A DNA stretch of 64,000 bases from UBA4656 sp002405525 (GTDB lineage: Bacteria; Pseudomonadota; Gammaproteobacteria; Xanthomonadales; Ahniellaceae), in the NCBI GenBank assembly GCA_036723735.1, contig DAIMGT010000011.1:1-64000 (forward strand). Direction: 5' to 3'. A program made the translations under genes and the position numbers. The notes under the pieces are model-generated. The model was not told where the DNA came from and ran no database searches. It saw only the letters and a program-made list of their open reading frames with translations. Shown here in pieces: positions 36,836-45,706 of the stretch (within the stretch, counting starts at the first letter, position 1; the number at the start of each line of letters is the position of its first letter).

Positions 36836-38050
36836 ATGTTCGAACTCGTCGAAACGGCCGCGCCGAACGCGGTGATCAAGGTCATCGGGGTCGGCGGCGG
36901 CGGCGGCAATGCCGTCAACCACATGCTCGGGGCCAGCATCGAGGGCGTGGAGTTCATCTGCGCCAACACCGATGCGCAGGCGATCCGGGCTTGTCCGGCC
37001 AAGACCGTGCTGCAGTTGGGCAGCCACGTGACCAAGGGGCTCGGTGCCGGCGCCAATCCGGAGGTCGGCCGCCAGGCCGCGCTGGAGGACCGCGAGCGCA
37101 TCGTCGCCACCCTGCAGGGCGCCGACATGGTCTTCATCACCGCGGGCATGGGCGGCGGGACCGGTACCGGGGCGGCTCCGGTGGTGGCCCAACTGGCGAA
37201 AGAGATGGGCATCCTCACGGTCGCGGTCGTCACCAAGCCATTCCCGTTCGAGGGCCGGCGCCGCATGCAGGTGGCGCTGAAGGGTATCGAGGAGCTCTCT
37301 CATCACGTCGATTCGCTGATCACCATCCCGAACGAGAAGCTGCTCACCGTGCTCGGCCGAGAGGTGAACTTCCTGAACGCCTTCCGCGCCGCCAACGATG
37401 TGCTGCTGGGTGCGGTGCAGGGCATCGCCGACCTCATCACCCGCCCGGGGCTGATCAACGTCGACTTCGCCGACGTACGCACGGTGATGAGCGAGATGGG
37501 CATGGCGATGATGGGCTCGGGGACCGGCCGCGGCGACGACCGGGCGATGGCCGCGGCCGATGCGGCGGTGTCGAACCCGCTGCTGGACGACATCAACCTG
37601 TCCGGCGCCTGCGGCATCCTGGTCAACATCACCGCAGGTCCGAACTTCACCATGCGCGAGTTCGAGGAGATCGGTCGCACGGTGGAGGAGTTCGCGTCCG
37701 ACGACGCCACGGTGGTGATCGGCACCGTGCTGGACCCCGAGATGCAGGATGACGTGCGCGTCACCGTGGTCGCCACCGGCCTCAACCGCCAGCCTGCGCA
37801 GGTGCGGTCGCCCAGCACCGGTCGCGAGGCGTCGCGGGAGGTTGAGCGTCCGCCGGTCCGGGTGGTGCGCACCGGCACCGGTGGTGCGGGCGAGTTCGGC
37901 TCGCCGTCGCGCGGTACCGGCGGCGGCTACGGCCAAGGCGCCTCGCGCGGTGGATCCGCGCCGCCGGTGACGGCGGAGTCGGCGCCGGCGCAGCCGCCGG
38001 TCGACGACTACCTCGACATCCCCGCTTTCCTGCGTCGCCAGGCCGACTGA
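36836..38050 (+). CDS. ftsZ: Cell division GTPase FtsZ
   Basis: 404 residues. Tubulin-like GTPase forming the Z ring. N-terminal VIKVIGVGGGGGNAVNHM, tubulin signature GMGGGTGTGAAPVVA (about 101-115), T7 loop NVDFADVRTVM, then a Gly/Ser/Pro-rich linker (about 325-390) and the conserved C-terminal peptide DDYLDIPAFLRRQAD that binds FtsA and ZipA. Last gene of the dcw cluster, followed by a strong terminator. Confidence 0.97.
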   Translation: MFELVETAAPNAVIKVIGVGGGGGNAVNHMLGASIEGVEFICANTDAQAIRACPAKTVLQLGSHVTKGLGAGANPEVGRQAALEDRERIVATLQGADMVFITAGMGGGTGTGAAPVVAQLAKEMGILTVAVVTKPFPFEGRRRMQVALKGIEELSHHVDSLITIPNEKLLTVLGREVNFLNAFRAANDVLLGAVQGIADLITRPGLINVDFADVRTVMSEMGMAMMGSGTGRGDDRAMAAADAAVSNPLLDDINLSGACGILVNITAGPNFTMREFEEIGRTVEEFASDDATVVIGTVLDPEMQDDVRVTVVATGLNRQPAQVRSPSTGREASREVERPPVRVVRTGTGGAGEFGSPSRGTGGGYGQGASRGGSAPPVTAESAPAQPPVDDYLDIPAFLRRQAD

Positions 38051-38215
38051 AGCGAGGGCAGGGGACGATCTCGCAGGCGACTGCTGGACGGCCCGCCCGC
38101 AGACCTGGTCCGCGGGTCCGCCATCCGCAGTCGTGATGCCGGCCAAGTGCCCGCCACGCGGCCTGCGAGTGGCGAGCCCGCAGCCAAGCCGGGGCTGCAC
38201 GTGCCGCTGCATGGG

Positions 38216-38255
38216 CCCGCCGCGCGCTTCCCATCCCGCGCGGCGGGTCTCTTTT
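38216..38255 (+). terminator. Rho-independent terminator of the dcw cluster
   Basis: Perfect 11-bp stem CCCGCCGCGCG (38216-38226) / CGCGCGGCGGG (38237-38247), 10-nt loop, then TCTCTTTT. It lies 165 bp after the ftsZ stop. Confidence 0.85.
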
Positions 38256-38283
38256 CGGCACTGACGGGCGAGGGGCGTCGAAT

Positions 38284-38303
38284 CTGTTGCGCGGGCGCAA
38301 CAG
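38284..38303. promoter_or_regulatory. Perfect palindrome upstream of lpxC
   Basis: Arms CTGTTGCGC and GCGCAACAG around GG, with no U-run after it. It sits 28 bp before the lpxC -35 candidate and could be a protein-binding site or a cruciform. No known operator was recognised. Confidence 0.4.
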
Positions 38304-38330
38304 GTGTCGGGTTTGCGTCGCATCCGGCGT

Positions 38331-38358
38331 TTGCGTCGCCGAAGTGCTGTGTTATCGT
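38331..38358 (+). promoter_or_regulatory. Candidate sigma-70 promoter of lpxC
   Basis: TTGCGT (38331-38336), 16-bp spacer, TATCGT (38353-38358). It is in the right place between the ftsZ terminator and the lpxC ATG at 38402, though both hexamers are imperfect. Confidence 0.45.
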
Positions 38359-38401
38359 CGCCCGCCGTGCCCGCATTCTGCCCCGGGGAAGCGACGAAAA
38401 A

Positions 38402-39313
38402 ATGATCAGGCAGCGCACGCTCAAAAACGTGATCCGCGCCACCGGCGTCGGGATCCACACGGGGGAGAAGGTCTACATGACCCTGCGTCCGGCCGCTCCG
38501 GACGCCGGCATCATCTTCCGCCGGGTCGACCTACCCCAGCCGGTGGACATCAAGGCCTGTTGCGAACTGGTCGGCGAGACCAGCATGTCCACCACCCTGG
38601 TCAGGGCTGGGGTGCGTGTGTCCACCGTCGAACATCTGCTGTCCGCAATGGCGGGGTTGGGTATCGACAATGCCTGCGTCGACCTGTCCGCGGCCGAGGT
38701 GCCGATCATGGACGGCTCGGCAGGTCCGTTCGTGTTTCTGCTGCAGTCCGCCGGCATTCACGAGCAGGACCAGGCCAAGCGCTTCATCCGGATCAAGAAG
38801 TCGATCACCGTCCGCGATGGCGACAAGTGGGCGCGGTTCGACCCTTTCGACGGTTTCAAGGTCGGTTTTTCGATCGACTTCGACCATCCGATCTTCACCC
38901 ACAAGACCTCCACCGCCGAGATCGATTTCTCGACCACCTCGTTCGTCAAAGAAGTGTCGCGAGCGCGCACCTTCGGCTTCATGCGCGACATCGAGATGCT
39001 GCGTGAGCGCAACCTGGTGCTCGGCGGGTCGATGGACAATGCCATCGTGCTCGACGACTACCGCATCCTCAACGAGGACGGCCTGCGCTACGAAGACGAG
39101 TTCGTCAAGCACAAGATCCTCGACGCGATCGGGGATCTGTACCTGCTTGGACACAGCCTGATCGGGTCCTTCTACGGCCATAAATCGGGTCACCAGTTGA
39201 ACAACCGGCTGCTGCGTGCGCTGCTGGCGGACGCTTCGGCGTGGGAGGAGGTGACCTATACCGACCCCGCGGCGGCCCCGATCTCCTACGCCCATCCGGC
39301 GCAGGCGGTCTGA
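38402..39313 (+). CDS. lpxC: UDP-3-O-acyl-GlcNAc deacetylase LpxC
   Basis: 303 residues. Zinc hydrolase for the committed step of lipid A synthesis. Start MIRQRTLKNVIRATGVGIHTGEKV, zinc ligands in STVEHLLSA (H78) and in KHKILDAIGDLYLLG, and the catalytic His segment GHKSGHQLNNRLL. ATG 38402 follows GGGGAAGCGACGAAAAA, which includes a purine-rich ribosome site. It has its own promoter region and is separated from ftsZ by 351 bp. Confidence 0.96.
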   Translation: MIRQRTLKNVIRATGVGIHTGEKVYMTLRPAAPDAGIIFRRVDLPQPVDIKACCELVGETSMSTTLVRAGVRVSTVEHLLSAMAGLGIDNACVDLSAAEVPIMDGSAGPFVFLLQSAGIHEQDQAKRFIRIKKSITVRDGDKWARFDPFDGFKVGFSIDFDHPIFTHKTSTAEIDFSTTSFVKEVSRARTFGFMRDIEMLRERNLVLGGSMDNAIVLDDYRILNEDGLRYEDEFVKHKILDAIGDLYLLGHSLIGSFYGHKSGHQLNNRLLRALLADASAWEEVTYTDPAAAPISYAHPAQAV

Positions 39314-39335
39314 AGCACTTCGGAGACGGATCGAC

Positions 39336-39356
39336 GCAGCCCGTGGCACGGGCTGC
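39336..39356. terminator. Hairpin between convergent lpxC and dciA
   Basis: Arms GCAGCCCGT and ACGGGCTGC around GGC. No U-tail follows, so intrinsic termination is uncertain. The position between convergent genes is suggestive. Confidence 0.4.
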
Positions 39357-39389
39357 GCGGGCGGAATCCCCGCCCCGGAAAACAGCGGT

Positions 39390-39836
39390 TCAGGCCATGG
39401 AGGCCAGGCGATGGAGGAGGTCCCGCAATGCGGGGTCGTCCAGGATGGAGGCGGCCTGCCGGAGGTGTTCGGCGGCCGCGCTCGAAAGGGGCTTGCGCGG
39501 TTCCGCGTCGCGGGGAACGACCGGTACCGTTGCCACTTTCACGGTGAGTTGGTCGATGGTCATGCCGGTGAAACGGCTGGCCGCTGCGGTCAGCGCCTCC
39601 TGCATGAAGCGGAGGCGGGTGGCCGCGGCCGGCGAACTCGCCAGGAAGACGAGGCGCGCGCCTCGGATGTTGGCGAGCCGGACCTGATCCGCCAACACCG
39701 CTGGCAGTGCGCCCCGCAGTGCCTGGTCGATCGCCTCGAGGAGGCGGGCGTGTTCGACCAGCCCGGTCAGCGTCGGGCCGGCCTTCGTGTCCAGCGGACG
39801 CGTGGGTCGATCGGTGGTGGCGGGTCGGCGTTGCAT
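39390..39836 (-). CDS. dciA: DciA-like helicase-loading protein (DUF721)
   Basis: 148 residues. DUF721/DciA proteins load the replicative helicase DnaB in bacteria that lack DnaC. The core runs from LVEHARLLEAIDQALRGALPAVLADQVRLANIRG to LVFLASSPAAATRLRFMQ, the expected KH-like fold of about 90 residues, followed by a variable, disordered tail. It lies on the strand opposite to lpxC and secA, as in other Xanthomonadales. The divergent M23 gene starts 38 bp away. Confidence 0.82.
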   Translation of the reverse strand: MQRRPATTDRPTRPLDTKAGPTLTGLVEHARLLEAIDQALRGALPAVLADQVRLANIRGARLVFLASSPAAATRLRFMQEALTAAASRFTGMTIDQLTVKVATVPVVPRDAEPRKPLSSAAAEHLRQAASILDDPALRDLLHRLASMA

Positions 39837-39874
39837 GGGCAGTTGAACCGGATACGGCGCAAGGCGAGAACGAG

Positions 39875-40804
39875 ATGAACATCATAATCGTCGCCAGGCC
39901 GCAGTCGTCGCCGAAGGTGCTTCATCTGGGGGATCGGCGGGCGATGGCGGTGGCGGGCACGCTCCTCGCGGGCGTGGCTGCAGTGTTTCTGGGGGTCGGT
40001 GCCCTGCTGGGCGCGACCGTGGTGGGTCCTGGGCAAGCCCGTGCCGAGATCGCACAGGCGCGTGACCAGCTCGAGCAGCAGGAGTCCGAACTGGCCCAGG
40101 TGCAGGCGTCGGTGGCGCGCGACATGGACGCCCTGGCCGTCCGGCTGGGCAAGCTGCAGGCTGAGGCGATGCGCCTCAACGCACTCGGCGAGCGGCTGGC
40201 CGTGATCGGAAGGCTCGACGACGGCGAGTTCGACTTCGGCGCCGAGCCGGGCCTCGGCGGCCCGAAATCGGCCGCACCCTCGGTCTCTCTGTCGGCGGCG
40301 GACGTCGACGGCGCGCTGGATCGCCTCGAAGCTCAATTCGATCGCCAGTCGGCGCAACTGGGCATGCTGGAGTCGGTCCTGTTCGATCGCGAGGTTGACC
40401 TCGGCCTGATGCCCGCCGGCCTGCCGGTGCGCACCGGCTTCAAGTCCTCGGGCTTCGGCTACCGTGCCGACCCGTTCACCGGCCGGCCCGAGTTCCACGG
40501 CGGCGTCGACTTCAACGGTCCGCGTGGATCGGAGGTGATTTCGGTGGCCGGCGGCGTGGTGGCCTACGCAGGCAAGAAGCCGGGCTATGGCAACGTGGTC
40601 GAGATCGACCATGGCAACGGCTATCTGACGCGGTATGCCCACAACGATCGCAATCTGGTCGAGGTCGGCAGCCCCGTGCGCGCGGGGGACGTGATCGCCA
40701 GGATGGGGTCGACCGGCCGTGCGACCGGCGTCCACGTCCACTTCGAGGTCTGGCTGAACGGGCGTCTGGTCAATCCCGCGGAGTACATCCGCGCGATCCG
40801 CTGA
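39875..40804 (+). CDS. M23 family peptidoglycan endopeptidase
   Basis: 309 residues. One N-terminal membrane segment (about 25-52), a coiled coil (ARDQLEQQESELAQVQASV and on), then a LytM/M23 zinc peptidase domain from about residue 185: GFGYRADPFTGRPEFHGGVDF (read in two parts) with the H...D ligands, and GVHVHFEVWLNG with the HxH motif, so the metal site is intact. Probably a periplasmic cell-wall endopeptidase or amidase activator. Its place before secA matches the order in Xanthomonas relatives. Confidence 0.9.
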   Translation: MNIIIVARPQSSPKVLHLGDRRAMAVAGTLLAGVAAVFLGVGALLGATVVGPGQARAEIAQARDQLEQQESELAQVQASVARDMDALAVRLGKLQAEAMRLNALGERLAVIGRLDDGEFDFGAEPGLGGPKSAAPSVSLSAADVDGALDRLEAQFDRQSAQLGMLESVLFDREVDLGLMPAGLPVRTGFKSSGFGYRADPFTGRPEFHGGVDFNGPRGSEVISVAGGVVAYAGKKPGYGNVVEIDHGNGYLTRYAHNDRNLVEVGSPVRAGDVIARMGSTGRATGVHVHFEVWLNGRLVNPAEYIRAIR

Positions 40805-40968
40805 ACGGCTGGCGCTTCCCGGCTTCGCGCGGCGCAGCCGACCCGGCGCAACCGCGCCCTGACCGGGTGGCGCCCGCTTGCGCCTCGCCCCCTGCCGCCG
40901 CCCCGTCCGCGCACCGCGCCGCGACTTGAATCGAGGCCCGGTCGCCCCAAATGCCCAGCAATGATTGG

Positions 40969-40988
40969 AGGCCGCCCGCGGGCGGCCT
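40969..40988 (+). terminator. Candidate terminator before secA
   Basis: Nine-bp perfect stem AGGCCGCCC / GGGCGGCCT around GC, followed by TCGCCGTTCC. The T-run is poor. It lies 165 bp after the M23 stop. Confidence 0.5.
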
Positions 40989-41003
40989 TCGCCGTTCCGC
41001 GGG

Positions 41004-41009
41004 TACAAT
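41004..41009 (+). promoter_or_regulatory. -10 element upstream of secA
   Basis: TACAAT, 38 bp before the secA ATG and just after the hairpin. No good -35 is at 16-18 bp. No SecM-like arrest peptide gene is present in the leader. Confidence 0.45.
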
Positions 41010-41046
41010 CCCGCCCCTCCGTTCCGCCGTCCCGCCAGGACCCTCC

Positions 41047-43794
41047 ATGCTCAATCGCGTCCTCACTGCCGTCTTCGGCAGCCGCAACGACCGCCTCGTC
41101 GCCCAGTACCGGAAGGTCGTGGCCCGGATCAACGCGCGGGAGTCCGAGTTCCAGGCCCTCGACGATGCGGCCCTCGAGTCCCGTACGGCCGTGTTCCGCG
41201 AGCGAATCGCCGCCGGCGAAACGCTCGACCAGATCCTGCCGGAGGCCTTCGCCGCCGTGCGCGAAGCCGCGCGGCGCACCCTCGGGCTGCGCCACTACGA
41301 CGTGCAGATGATCGGCGGCATGGTGCTGCACGCCGGCAAGATCGCCGAGATGCGCACCGGCGAAGGCAAGACCCTGGTCGCCACCCTGCCGGTCTACCTC
41401 AACGCGTTGTCCGGCAAGGGCGTGCATGTGGTCACCGTGAACGACTATCTCGCGCGGCGCGACGCCGCATGGATGGGTCCGGTCTACGCCGCGCTCGGCA
41501 TGACCACCGGTGTGGTCGTGCCCGGCATGAAGCCGGCCGACAAGCGCGCTGCCTACGCCTGCGACATCACCTACGGCACCAACAACGAGTACGGCTTCGA
41601 CTACCTGCGCGACAACATGGCGCTGGCGAAGGTGGACCGCTACCAGCGCGGGCAGAGCTACGCGATCGTCGACGAGGTGGACTCGATCCTGATCGACGAG
41701 GCGCGCACGCCGCTGATCATCTCCGGCCCGGCCGAGGAGTCGCCGCAGCTCTACCTCAAGGTCAACCGCGTGGTGCCGCGGCTGGCTCGCCAGGAAAAGG
41801 AGGACGGCCCCGGCGACTTCCACGTCGATGAGAAGGCCAAGCAGGTCCACCTGTCGGAGGACGGCATGGAACGCGCCGAGGCGCTGCTGCGCGAGGCCGG
41901 CGTGCTGAAGGAGGGCGACAGCCTCTACGATTCGCACAACCTTATGGCCGTGCATCATCTCAACGCCGCGCTGCGCGCGCACAACCTGTACCAGCGCGAC
42001 CGCGACTACATCGTTCGCGACGGCGAAGTGATCATCGTCGACGAATTCACCGGACGCACCCTGGCCGGCCGGCGCTGGTCCGACGGCCTGCACCAGGCGG
42101 TCGAGGCGAAGGAAGGCGTGCCGATCCAGCGCGAGAACCAGACCCTGGCCTCGATCACCTTCCAGAACTACTTCCGCCTCTACGGCAAGCTGGCCGGCAT
42201 GACCGGCACCGCGGACACCGAAGCCTACGAGTTCCAGACCATCTATGGCCTCGAGGTGGTGGTGATTCCCACCCATCGCCCGATGGTGCGCATGGACCAC
42301 GCCGATCTCGTGTTCCTCAAGCAGGAAGCCAAGTTCAACGCGATCCTCGACGACGTCCGCGACTGCAGGCAGCGCGGTCAGCCGGTGCTGGTGGGAACGA
42401 CCTCGATCGAGACCTCGGAACTGCTGTCGCGGGTCCTGCAGAAGGAAGGCGTGCCGCACGAGGTGCTGAATGCCAAGCAGCACGAGCGCGAGGCGCACAT
42501 CGTCGCCCAGGCAGGGCGACCCGGCGCGGTGACGATCGCCACCAACATGGCCGGACGCGGCACCGACATCGTGCTCGGCGGCAGCCTTGAGGCGGAGCTG
42601 CAGGCGCTGCCGGCGGAGGCCGGCGACGGCGGACGCGAGGAGACGCGCGCCGACTGGACGCAGCGACACGAGCAGGTGGTCGCCGCCGGCGGCCTGCACA
42701 TCATCGGTACCGAACGCCACGAGAGCCGCCGTATCGACAACCAGCTGCGCGGTCGTTCCGGTCGCCAGGGCGACCCTGGTTCCAGCCGCTTCTACCTGTC
42801 CCTCGAGGACAGCCTGATGCGCATCTTCGCGCCCGAATGGATCACCCGCTGGATGAAGATGGTCGGCATGAAGGAAGACGAGGCCCTCGAGGACAAGATG
42901 GTCACGCGGGTCATCGAGAAGGCGCAGCGCAAGGTCGAGGCGCACAACTTCGACATCCGCAAGAACCTGCTGGAGTACGACGACGTCGCCAACGACCAGC
43001 GTCGCGTGATCTACGAACAGCGCAACGAACTGCTCGAGGCCGAAGACGTCGCCGGCACCGTCGCCACCCTGCGCGGGGATGTGGTCGAGTCGGTATGCCG
43101 GCAGTTCGTGCCGGAGAACAGCATCGATACCCAGTGGGACCTGCCTGCCCTCGAGCGAGCGTTCGAGGCGGACTTCGGTATCCGCATCGACACCGCCCGC
43201 TACGTCGAGGGCCAGCAGGAGATCGCGGCCGACCAGCTCTGGGCGAAGGTGCAGGAGGACGTTGATCGTCACTTCCGCGAGAAGGAGACGCAGGTCGGCT
43301 CCGAGGTCATGCGGCAGCTGGAGAAGCACCTGATGCTGCAGGTGCTCGACGCGCAGTGGAAGGACCACCTCGCCAGCATGGACTACCTTCGCCAGGGCAT
43401 CCATCTGCGCGGCTATGCGCAGAAGCAGCCCAAGCAGGAGTTCAAGCGCGAGGCCTTCGAGTTGTTCGAGCAGATGCTGGTCAAGTTCAAGACCGAACTG
43501 GTGACCATCCTCGCCCGCGTGCGCGTCCGCAGCGAAGAGGAGATGGCGCGGCTCGAACAGGAGCAGCAGGCGCGGCAGGCACGCGCGGCGCTGCAGTTCC
43601 AGCACGCGGACGCCGGCGGCCTCGGCGTGGACGAGGAGGCCGCGCAGGTGCTGGCCCGCGAGTCCGCCGAGGCCGGCGCGTTCGCCGCCGCGACCGCGTC
43701 GGATGCGCGCGACGTGCCCAAGGTCGGGCGCAACGATCCGTGTCCCTGCGGATCCGGCAAGAAGTACAAGCAGTGCCACGGCAGGCTGGCCTGA
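41047..43794 (+). CDS. secA: Preprotein translocase ATPase SecA
   Basis: 915 residues. Motor of the Sec pathway. Walker A MRTGEGKT (about 100-107), Walker B EVDSILIDEARTPLI, preprotein cross-linking domain after it, GRGTDIVLGG and HESRRIDNQLRGRSGRQGDPG (motif VI region, read in parts) in the second nucleotide-binding domain. The C-terminus carries the zinc-binding SEC-C motif DPCPCGSGKKYKQCHG for SecB contact. All parts are intact. Followed after 172 bp by the Nudix-ThiE gene. Confidence 0.97.
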   Translation: MLNRVLTAVFGSRNDRLVAQYRKVVARINARESEFQALDDAALESRTAVFRERIAAGETLDQILPEAFAAVREAARRTLGLRHYDVQMIGGMVLHAGKIAEMRTGEGKTLVATLPVYLNALSGKGVHVVTVNDYLARRDAAWMGPVYAALGMTTGVVVPGMKPADKRAAYACDITYGTNNEYGFDYLRDNMALAKVDRYQRGQSYAIVDEVDSILIDEARTPLIISGPAEESPQLYLKVNRVVPRLARQEKEDGPGDFHVDEKAKQVHLSEDGMERAEALLREAGVLKEGDSLYDSHNLMAVHHLNAALRAHNLYQRDRDYIVRDGEVIIVDEFTGRTLAGRRWSDGLHQAVEAKEGVPIQRENQTLASITFQNYFRLYGKLAGMTGTADTEAYEFQTIYGLEVVVIPTHRPMVRMDHADLVFLKQEAKFNAILDDVRDCRQRGQPVLVGTTSIETSELLSRVLQKEGVPHEVLNAKQHEREAHIVAQAGRPGAVTIATNMAGRGTDIVLGGSLEAELQALPAEAGDGGREETRADWTQRHEQVVAAGGLHIIGTERHESRRIDNQLRGRSGRQGDPGSSRFYLSLEDSLMRIFAPEWITRWMKMVGMKEDEALEDKMVTRVIEKAQRKVEAHNFDIRKNLLEYDDVANDQRRVIYEQRNELLEAEDVAGTVATLRGDVVESVCRQFVPENSIDTQWDLPALERAFEADFGIRIDTARYVEGQQEIAADQLWAKVQEDVDRHFREKETQVGSEVMRQLEKHLMLQVLDAQWKDHLASMDYLRQGIHLRGYAQKQPKQEFKREAFELFEQMLVKFKTELVTILARVRVRSEEEMARLEQEQQARQARAALQFQHADAGGLGVDEEAAQVLARESAEAGAFAAATASDARDVPKVGRNDPCPCGSGKKYKQCHGRLA

Positions 43795-43966
43795 ACCATC
43801 CCTGCGGGATCGCGGCGGCAGGCCCCCTGGTGCCCGGGCGCCCGCGGGCCCGTGGACGCGACGCGCGACCGTGTCGCCCGCAGATGCGGCTCGGGTCGCA
43901 GCTGCGAGAGGCGATGCGGCCGCGCGGCTTGCTCGCCGGCTGATCCCTGCGGACTCGGGCGCGACG

Positions 43967-44950
43967 ATGATCGACGTCGTCGCCGGTGTGCTGCGCGACG
44001 CGGCCGGCCGGGTCCTGCTCGCTCAGCGCCCACGGCGCGGGCCGCACGCCGGGCTGTGGGAGTTTCCCGGCGGCAAGCGGGAGGCGGGCGAGTCGGCGGC
44101 CGACGCCCTGTCCCGCGAACTGCACGAAGAGCTCGGGATCGACGCTGTGCCGGGGCCGGTGCTGTGGCGGGTGCCGTGGACCTATCCGCACGGTGCCGTC
44201 GTGCTGGAGGCGATCGAAGTGCCCGCCTGGCGCGGCACGCCGCATGGTCGCGAGGGTCAGGCGCTGGTCTGGGTCGCGCCCGGTGACCTGCACCGCTGGC
44301 CGATGCCCGCCGCCGACCTGCCGATCGCCGCGGCGCTGCGCTTGCCGCGCGCCTGCGCCATCACGCCGGACCCGGGCACGGACGCCGCACGCCTGCTGGC
44401 CGACGCGGGCGCGCTGCTCGCGCATGGTGCGCCGCTGCTGCAATTGCGGGCCAAGGCGCTCGATGCGGTGGCGCTGGATCGGGTGCTGTCCGCGTTGCAC
44501 CCGGATGCCGGCATGTCCGATAGTCTCCGATGGGCCCCGGCCGACGGCGATCGCAGCGCTGTCGATGTCGCGGTGCTCGTCAACGGCGCGGCAGGGCTTG
44601 CGCTCGCCGATGCCCATCGGTGGATCGGGGTCCATCTCACTGCTGCCGACCTCGCGCGGACGACCGTGCGTCCGTTGCAGCGGCCGCGCTGGGTGTCGGC
44701 GTCTTGCCACGACGCAGCCGAATTGGCTCGGGCCGCGGCCATCGACTGCGACTTCGTGCTGCTCGGGCCCGTGTTGCCGACCGCCAGTCACCCGGGTGCG
44801 CCGGTCCTCGGCTGGGAGGGCCTCGCCGCGCTGTGCCGCGACTGCCCGCTACCGGTGTTCGCCCTCGGCGGCCTTGGCCCCGACGAACTCGAGATTGCCC
44901 GCGCCCATGGCGCCTTCGGCGTGGCGGGGATCCGGGCGTTCCAGCCCTGA
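43967..44950 (+). CDS. mutT: Nudix (MutT) - ThiE-like fusion protein
   Basis: 327 residues. N-terminal Nudix hydrolase with the complete box GGKREAGESAADALSRELHE followed by ELGI (about 36-59), as in MutT 8-oxo-dGTP diphosphatases. The C-terminal half (about 130-327) is a thiamine-phosphate-synthase/TenI barrel: LLQLRAKALD, LVNGAAGLALAD, GVHLTAADLA, DFVLLGPVLPTASHPG and FALGGLGPDEL. This fusion is known in gammaproteobacteria; the barrel is not expected to make thiamine phosphate, and its role is unclear. It follows secA, a conserved order. Confidence 0.9.
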   Translation: MIDVVAGVLRDAAGRVLLAQRPRRGPHAGLWEFPGGKREAGESAADALSRELHEELGIDAVPGPVLWRVPWTYPHGAVVLEAIEVPAWRGTPHGREGQALVWVAPGDLHRWPMPAADLPIAAALRLPRACAITPDPGTDAARLLADAGALLAHGAPLLQLRAKALDAVALDRVLSALHPDAGMSDSLRWAPADGDRSAVDVAVLVNGAAGLALADAHRWIGVHLTAADLARTTVRPLQRPRWVSASCHDAAELARAAAIDCDFVLLGPVLPTASHPGAPVLGWEGLAALCRDCPLPVFALGGLGPDELEIARAHGAFGVAGIRAFQP

Positions 44951-45052
44951 AGGTCCGCGCGGCACCTGCCGCGCGCCCCGGTCCGCCGGCGGCAGCGCGA
45001 CCGTCAGCGCATGGCGCGACCGGACTGGTGCGCGCGCCGGCCCGCGGACGCA

Positions 45053-45706
45053 TCAAGGCGTGTCGGGCGCTGGACGGGGCGGCGCGGCGCGCCGGCGCGC
45101 GCGGTCGAGGAGCCTGCGGTGCAGGTCGTCGACGGCGGCGTGCAGGTCCGACAGCGTGCCGCTGTTGTCGATCACTTCCTGAGCCAGCGCCAGCCGGCGC
45201 TCGCGCGGCGCCTGGGCCGCGATCATGGCCCGCGCCAGTGCCGCGTCGACGCCGTCACGCGCGATCAGGCGCTGCATCTGCACCGCCTCGGGAGCGTCCA
45301 CCACCACGATCGCGTCCAGCCACGAATAGTCCGCTCCCGACTCCGCGAGCAGCGGGATCGCGAGCACCACGTAAGGTCCCGCCGCGGCGTCGGCCCGGGC
45401 GCGCATGCGCTCGCGGATCCGCGGATGCAGGATCGTCTCCAGCGCGCGACGCTCCCCGGCATCGGCGAACACCCGCGCCCGCAAGGCCGAGCGGTCGAGT
45501 TCGCCGTCGGGTCCGAGGACAGCCTCGCCGAAGCGCGCGACGACCTCCGCCAGCGCCGGCTCGCCAGGCTGGACGACTTCGCGCGCGACGATGTCGGCGT
45601 CCACCACCGGGACGCCCAGTCCGGCGAGCCGTCGACAGACCGCGCTCTTGCCCGACGCCACGCCGCCGGTGACCCCGACGCGCAGCCGCGCCGGCGCCCC
45701 GTTCAC
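45053..45706 (-). CDS. coaE: Dephospho-CoA kinase
   Basis: 217 residues from GTG 45706, which overlaps the pilD stop (GTGA). Last step of coenzyme A synthesis. P-loop VGVTGGVASGKSAVCRRL, PVVDADIVARE, ILHPRIRERM, IPLLAESGADY and VVVDAPEAVQMQRLIARD fit the family. It is the last gene of the pilB-pilC-pilD-coaE operon, as in Pseudomonas and Xanthomonas. Confidence 0.95.
   Translation of the reverse strand: MNGAPARLRVGVTGGVASGKSAVCRRLAGLGVPVVDADIVAREVVQPGEPALAEVVARFGEAVLGPDGELDRSALRARVFADAGERRALETILHPRIRERMRARADAAAGPYVVLAIPLLAESGADYSWLDAIVVVDAPEAVQMQRLIARDGVDAALARAMIAAQAPRERRLALAQEVIDNSGTLSDLHAAVDDLHRRLLDRARRRAAPPRPAPDTP

Noticed and set aside
35438..38458. 1006-codon open frame on the minus strand opposite ftsA-ftsZ-lpxC
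   Set aside because: Complement of three well-supported genes; composition (Asp/Arg/His-rich) is that of an antisense shadow.
40805..41046. secM-like arrest peptide leader before secA
   Set aside because: No short ORF with a signal peptide and a proline-ended arrest motif is present; only a hairpin and a -10 hexamer.
40621..43779. 1052-codon open frame opposite secA
   Set aside because: SecA on the plus strand is complete with all motifs; the antisense frame has no recognisable domain.
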